In this document: one piece after another, positions 63,246-64,000 of the stretch
Layout: each line of letters begins with the position of its first letter
Numbering within the stretch: the first letter of the stretch is position 1
Assembly: GCF_027912835.1 (NCBI RefSeq)
Contig: NZ_CP115768.1
Span: 2,083,501 to 2,147,500, forward strand
Direction: 5' to 3'
Source of the DNA: Paracoccus sediminicola
GTDB lineage: Bacteria; Pseudomonadota; Alphaproteobacteria; Rhodobacterales; Rhodobacteraceae
DNA: 64,000 nt
Program-made: the position numbers and the translations under genes
The notes under the pieces: generated by a model
What the model was told of the DNA's origin: nothing
The model's input: the letters and a program-made list of their open reading frames with translations, nothing else
Databases searched by the model: none

Positions 63246-64000
63246 ATGCCGAAAAAGACTGCGAACACGCCAGAACTCAGCGATGCCGAGAAGGCGGCGC
63301 GGCGCGCAAAAAATGCGGCAAACCGTGCGAAGCGCGAAGCGAAGGCCGCACGCGACAAGGCTGCGCAGCGCGGCTCAGGCGAAGCCGCCACGGTCGCCGC
63401 GCGGCAGGATGGCAGCCGCAGCGATCGCTTCAACATCATGATCGTCGCTCAGGCCGGCCGGCTGGAATATGAGGCGCTGATCTTCACCGAGACGCTGCGC
63501 CGCGCCGCGCCAGGCTGGAAAGGCCGCCTCATCGTGGCGGAGCCCAAGCCCGAGGCCGCCTGGGCCGGTCACGAGACGCGGATTTCAGCGCCGGTCCGCG
63601 ATCTTCTGGAAGCGCGCGGGGCAAAGATCAGACCGTTCATCGCGCGGCATTTCGGCGCCGATTACCCGCATGGCAACAAGATCGAGGCGTTGTCTACCCT
63701 GCCAACCGGCGAAAATTTCGTGTTCTTCGACAGCGACACCTTGTTCACCGGTCCAATCGAGCGGGTAGGCTTCGATTTCAACCGCCCCTCTGCTTCGATG
63801 CGACGCGAGGGGACATGGCCCGAACCGCCGCTTTACGGCCCCGGCTATGGCCAGATCTGGCAATCGCTCTATGAACGTTTCGGGCTCGACTTCACGTCCT
63901 CTCTCGACCTCGACCAGCCGGATGAGCATTGGGAGCGGTATCTCTACTTCAACGCTGGCTGGTTCTTCGGCAGCGATCCGGTCGAGTTCCGCCGCCGCTT
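63246..64000 (+). CDS. Probable glycosyltransferase, N-terminal part (gene continues past window)
   Basis: 251 codons are visible, cut by the window end. A highly charged Lys/Ala/Arg-rich N-terminus of ~50 residues (KAARRAKNAANRAKREAKAA) precedes a globular domain with FNIMIVAQAGRLEYEAL and FVFFDSDTLFTGP; the D162-S-D164 acidic pair resembles the DxD nucleotide-sugar/metal motif of glycosyltransferases. YLYFNAGWFFGSDPVEF is also typical of such enzymes. Donor and acceptor are unknown. The ATG at 63246 is preceded by GAGGA and follows tRNA-Tyr by 89 bases. Confidence 0.62.
   Translation, partial: MPKKTANTPELSDAEKAARRAKNAANRAKREAKAARDKAAQRGSGEAATVAARQDGSRSDRFNIMIVAQAGRLEYEALIFTETLRRAAPGWKGRLIVAEPKPEAAWAGHETRISAPVRDLLEARGAKIRPFIARHFGADYPHGNKIEALSTLPTGENFVFFDSDTLFTGPIERVGFDFNRPSASMRREGTWPEPPLYGPGYGQIWQSLYERFGLDFTSSLDLDQPDEHWERYLYFNAGWFFGSDPVEFRRR

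Overview
The window reads as an ordinary, high-GC, gene-dense chromosome segment of an alphaproteobacterium of the Rhodobacteraceae, most likely Paracoccus or a close relative. This is inferred from family recognition, not from a database search. Supporting marks are the hisB-hisH-hisA-hisF-hisE arrangement, radA-cvpA-purF, an NDUFA12-type complex I subunit, two short-chain acyl-CoA regulators of the ScfR/PccR/RamB type beside prpBCD and aceA, and several Rhodobacteraceae-type DUF proteins (DUF1467, DUF2155, DUF167). I see no prophage, insertion sequence, CRISPR array or rRNA. One tRNA gene is present near the right end.

Layout. 0-7 kb: end of a glycosyltransferase, glnE, the N-degron transferase bpt and the ilvBN acetolactate synthase operon. 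7-16 kb: envelope and housekeeping genes (DUF2254 protein, M48 lipoprotein, DUF167, nitroreductase, EI24 protein, DUF1467, orphan response regulator, aspS, CPBP protein, GH25 lipoprotein). 16-26 kb: FAD-linked oxidase and a ClC-family chloride protein transcribed divergently, the lolDE lipoprotein exporter, radA-cvpA-purF, and zapA with a coiled-coil partner. 26-36 kb: BCCT transporter, histidine operon interrupted by an antisense DUF2147 gene, accBC, aat, DUF2155 and NDUFA12. 36-41 kb: VOC protein, aroA, sulfite-exporter-like protein, dusA, lytic transglycosylase.

41-50 kb is a carbon-assimilation block. prpDCB (methylcitrate cycle) is read leftward from a divergent regulator, prpR. aceA (isocitrate lyase) is likewise read leftward from a divergent paralogous regulator, ramB. 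Each regulator is preceded by its own set of short repeats: TTTGCAAA-like at prpR and TTTGTAA/AATGTAA-like at ramB. Together these genes would feed propionyl-CoA and acetyl-CoA into central metabolism.

50-61 kb: a gene-poor stretch of about 960 bp, a secreted M20 amidohydrolase, then a probable polyamine or amine uptake and gamma-glutamylation island. It holds two glutamine-synthetase-like ligases, a complete polar amino-acid-type ABC transporter, a class I glutamine amidotransferase and a FAD amine oxidase. 61-64 kb: CoA-binding protein, YHS protein, rlmB-type methyltransferase, tRNA-Tyr, and the start of a probable glycosyltransferase cut by the window edge.

No clearly new multi-gene system is visible. 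The most interesting signals are the two ScfR paralogues with diverged operator-like repeats, a ClC protein with valine at the expected proton-glutamate position, five convergent gene pairs that share one palindromic tetranucleotide as both stop codons, an intergenic palindromic repeat family with two copies, and an atypical D-arm in tRNA-Tyr.
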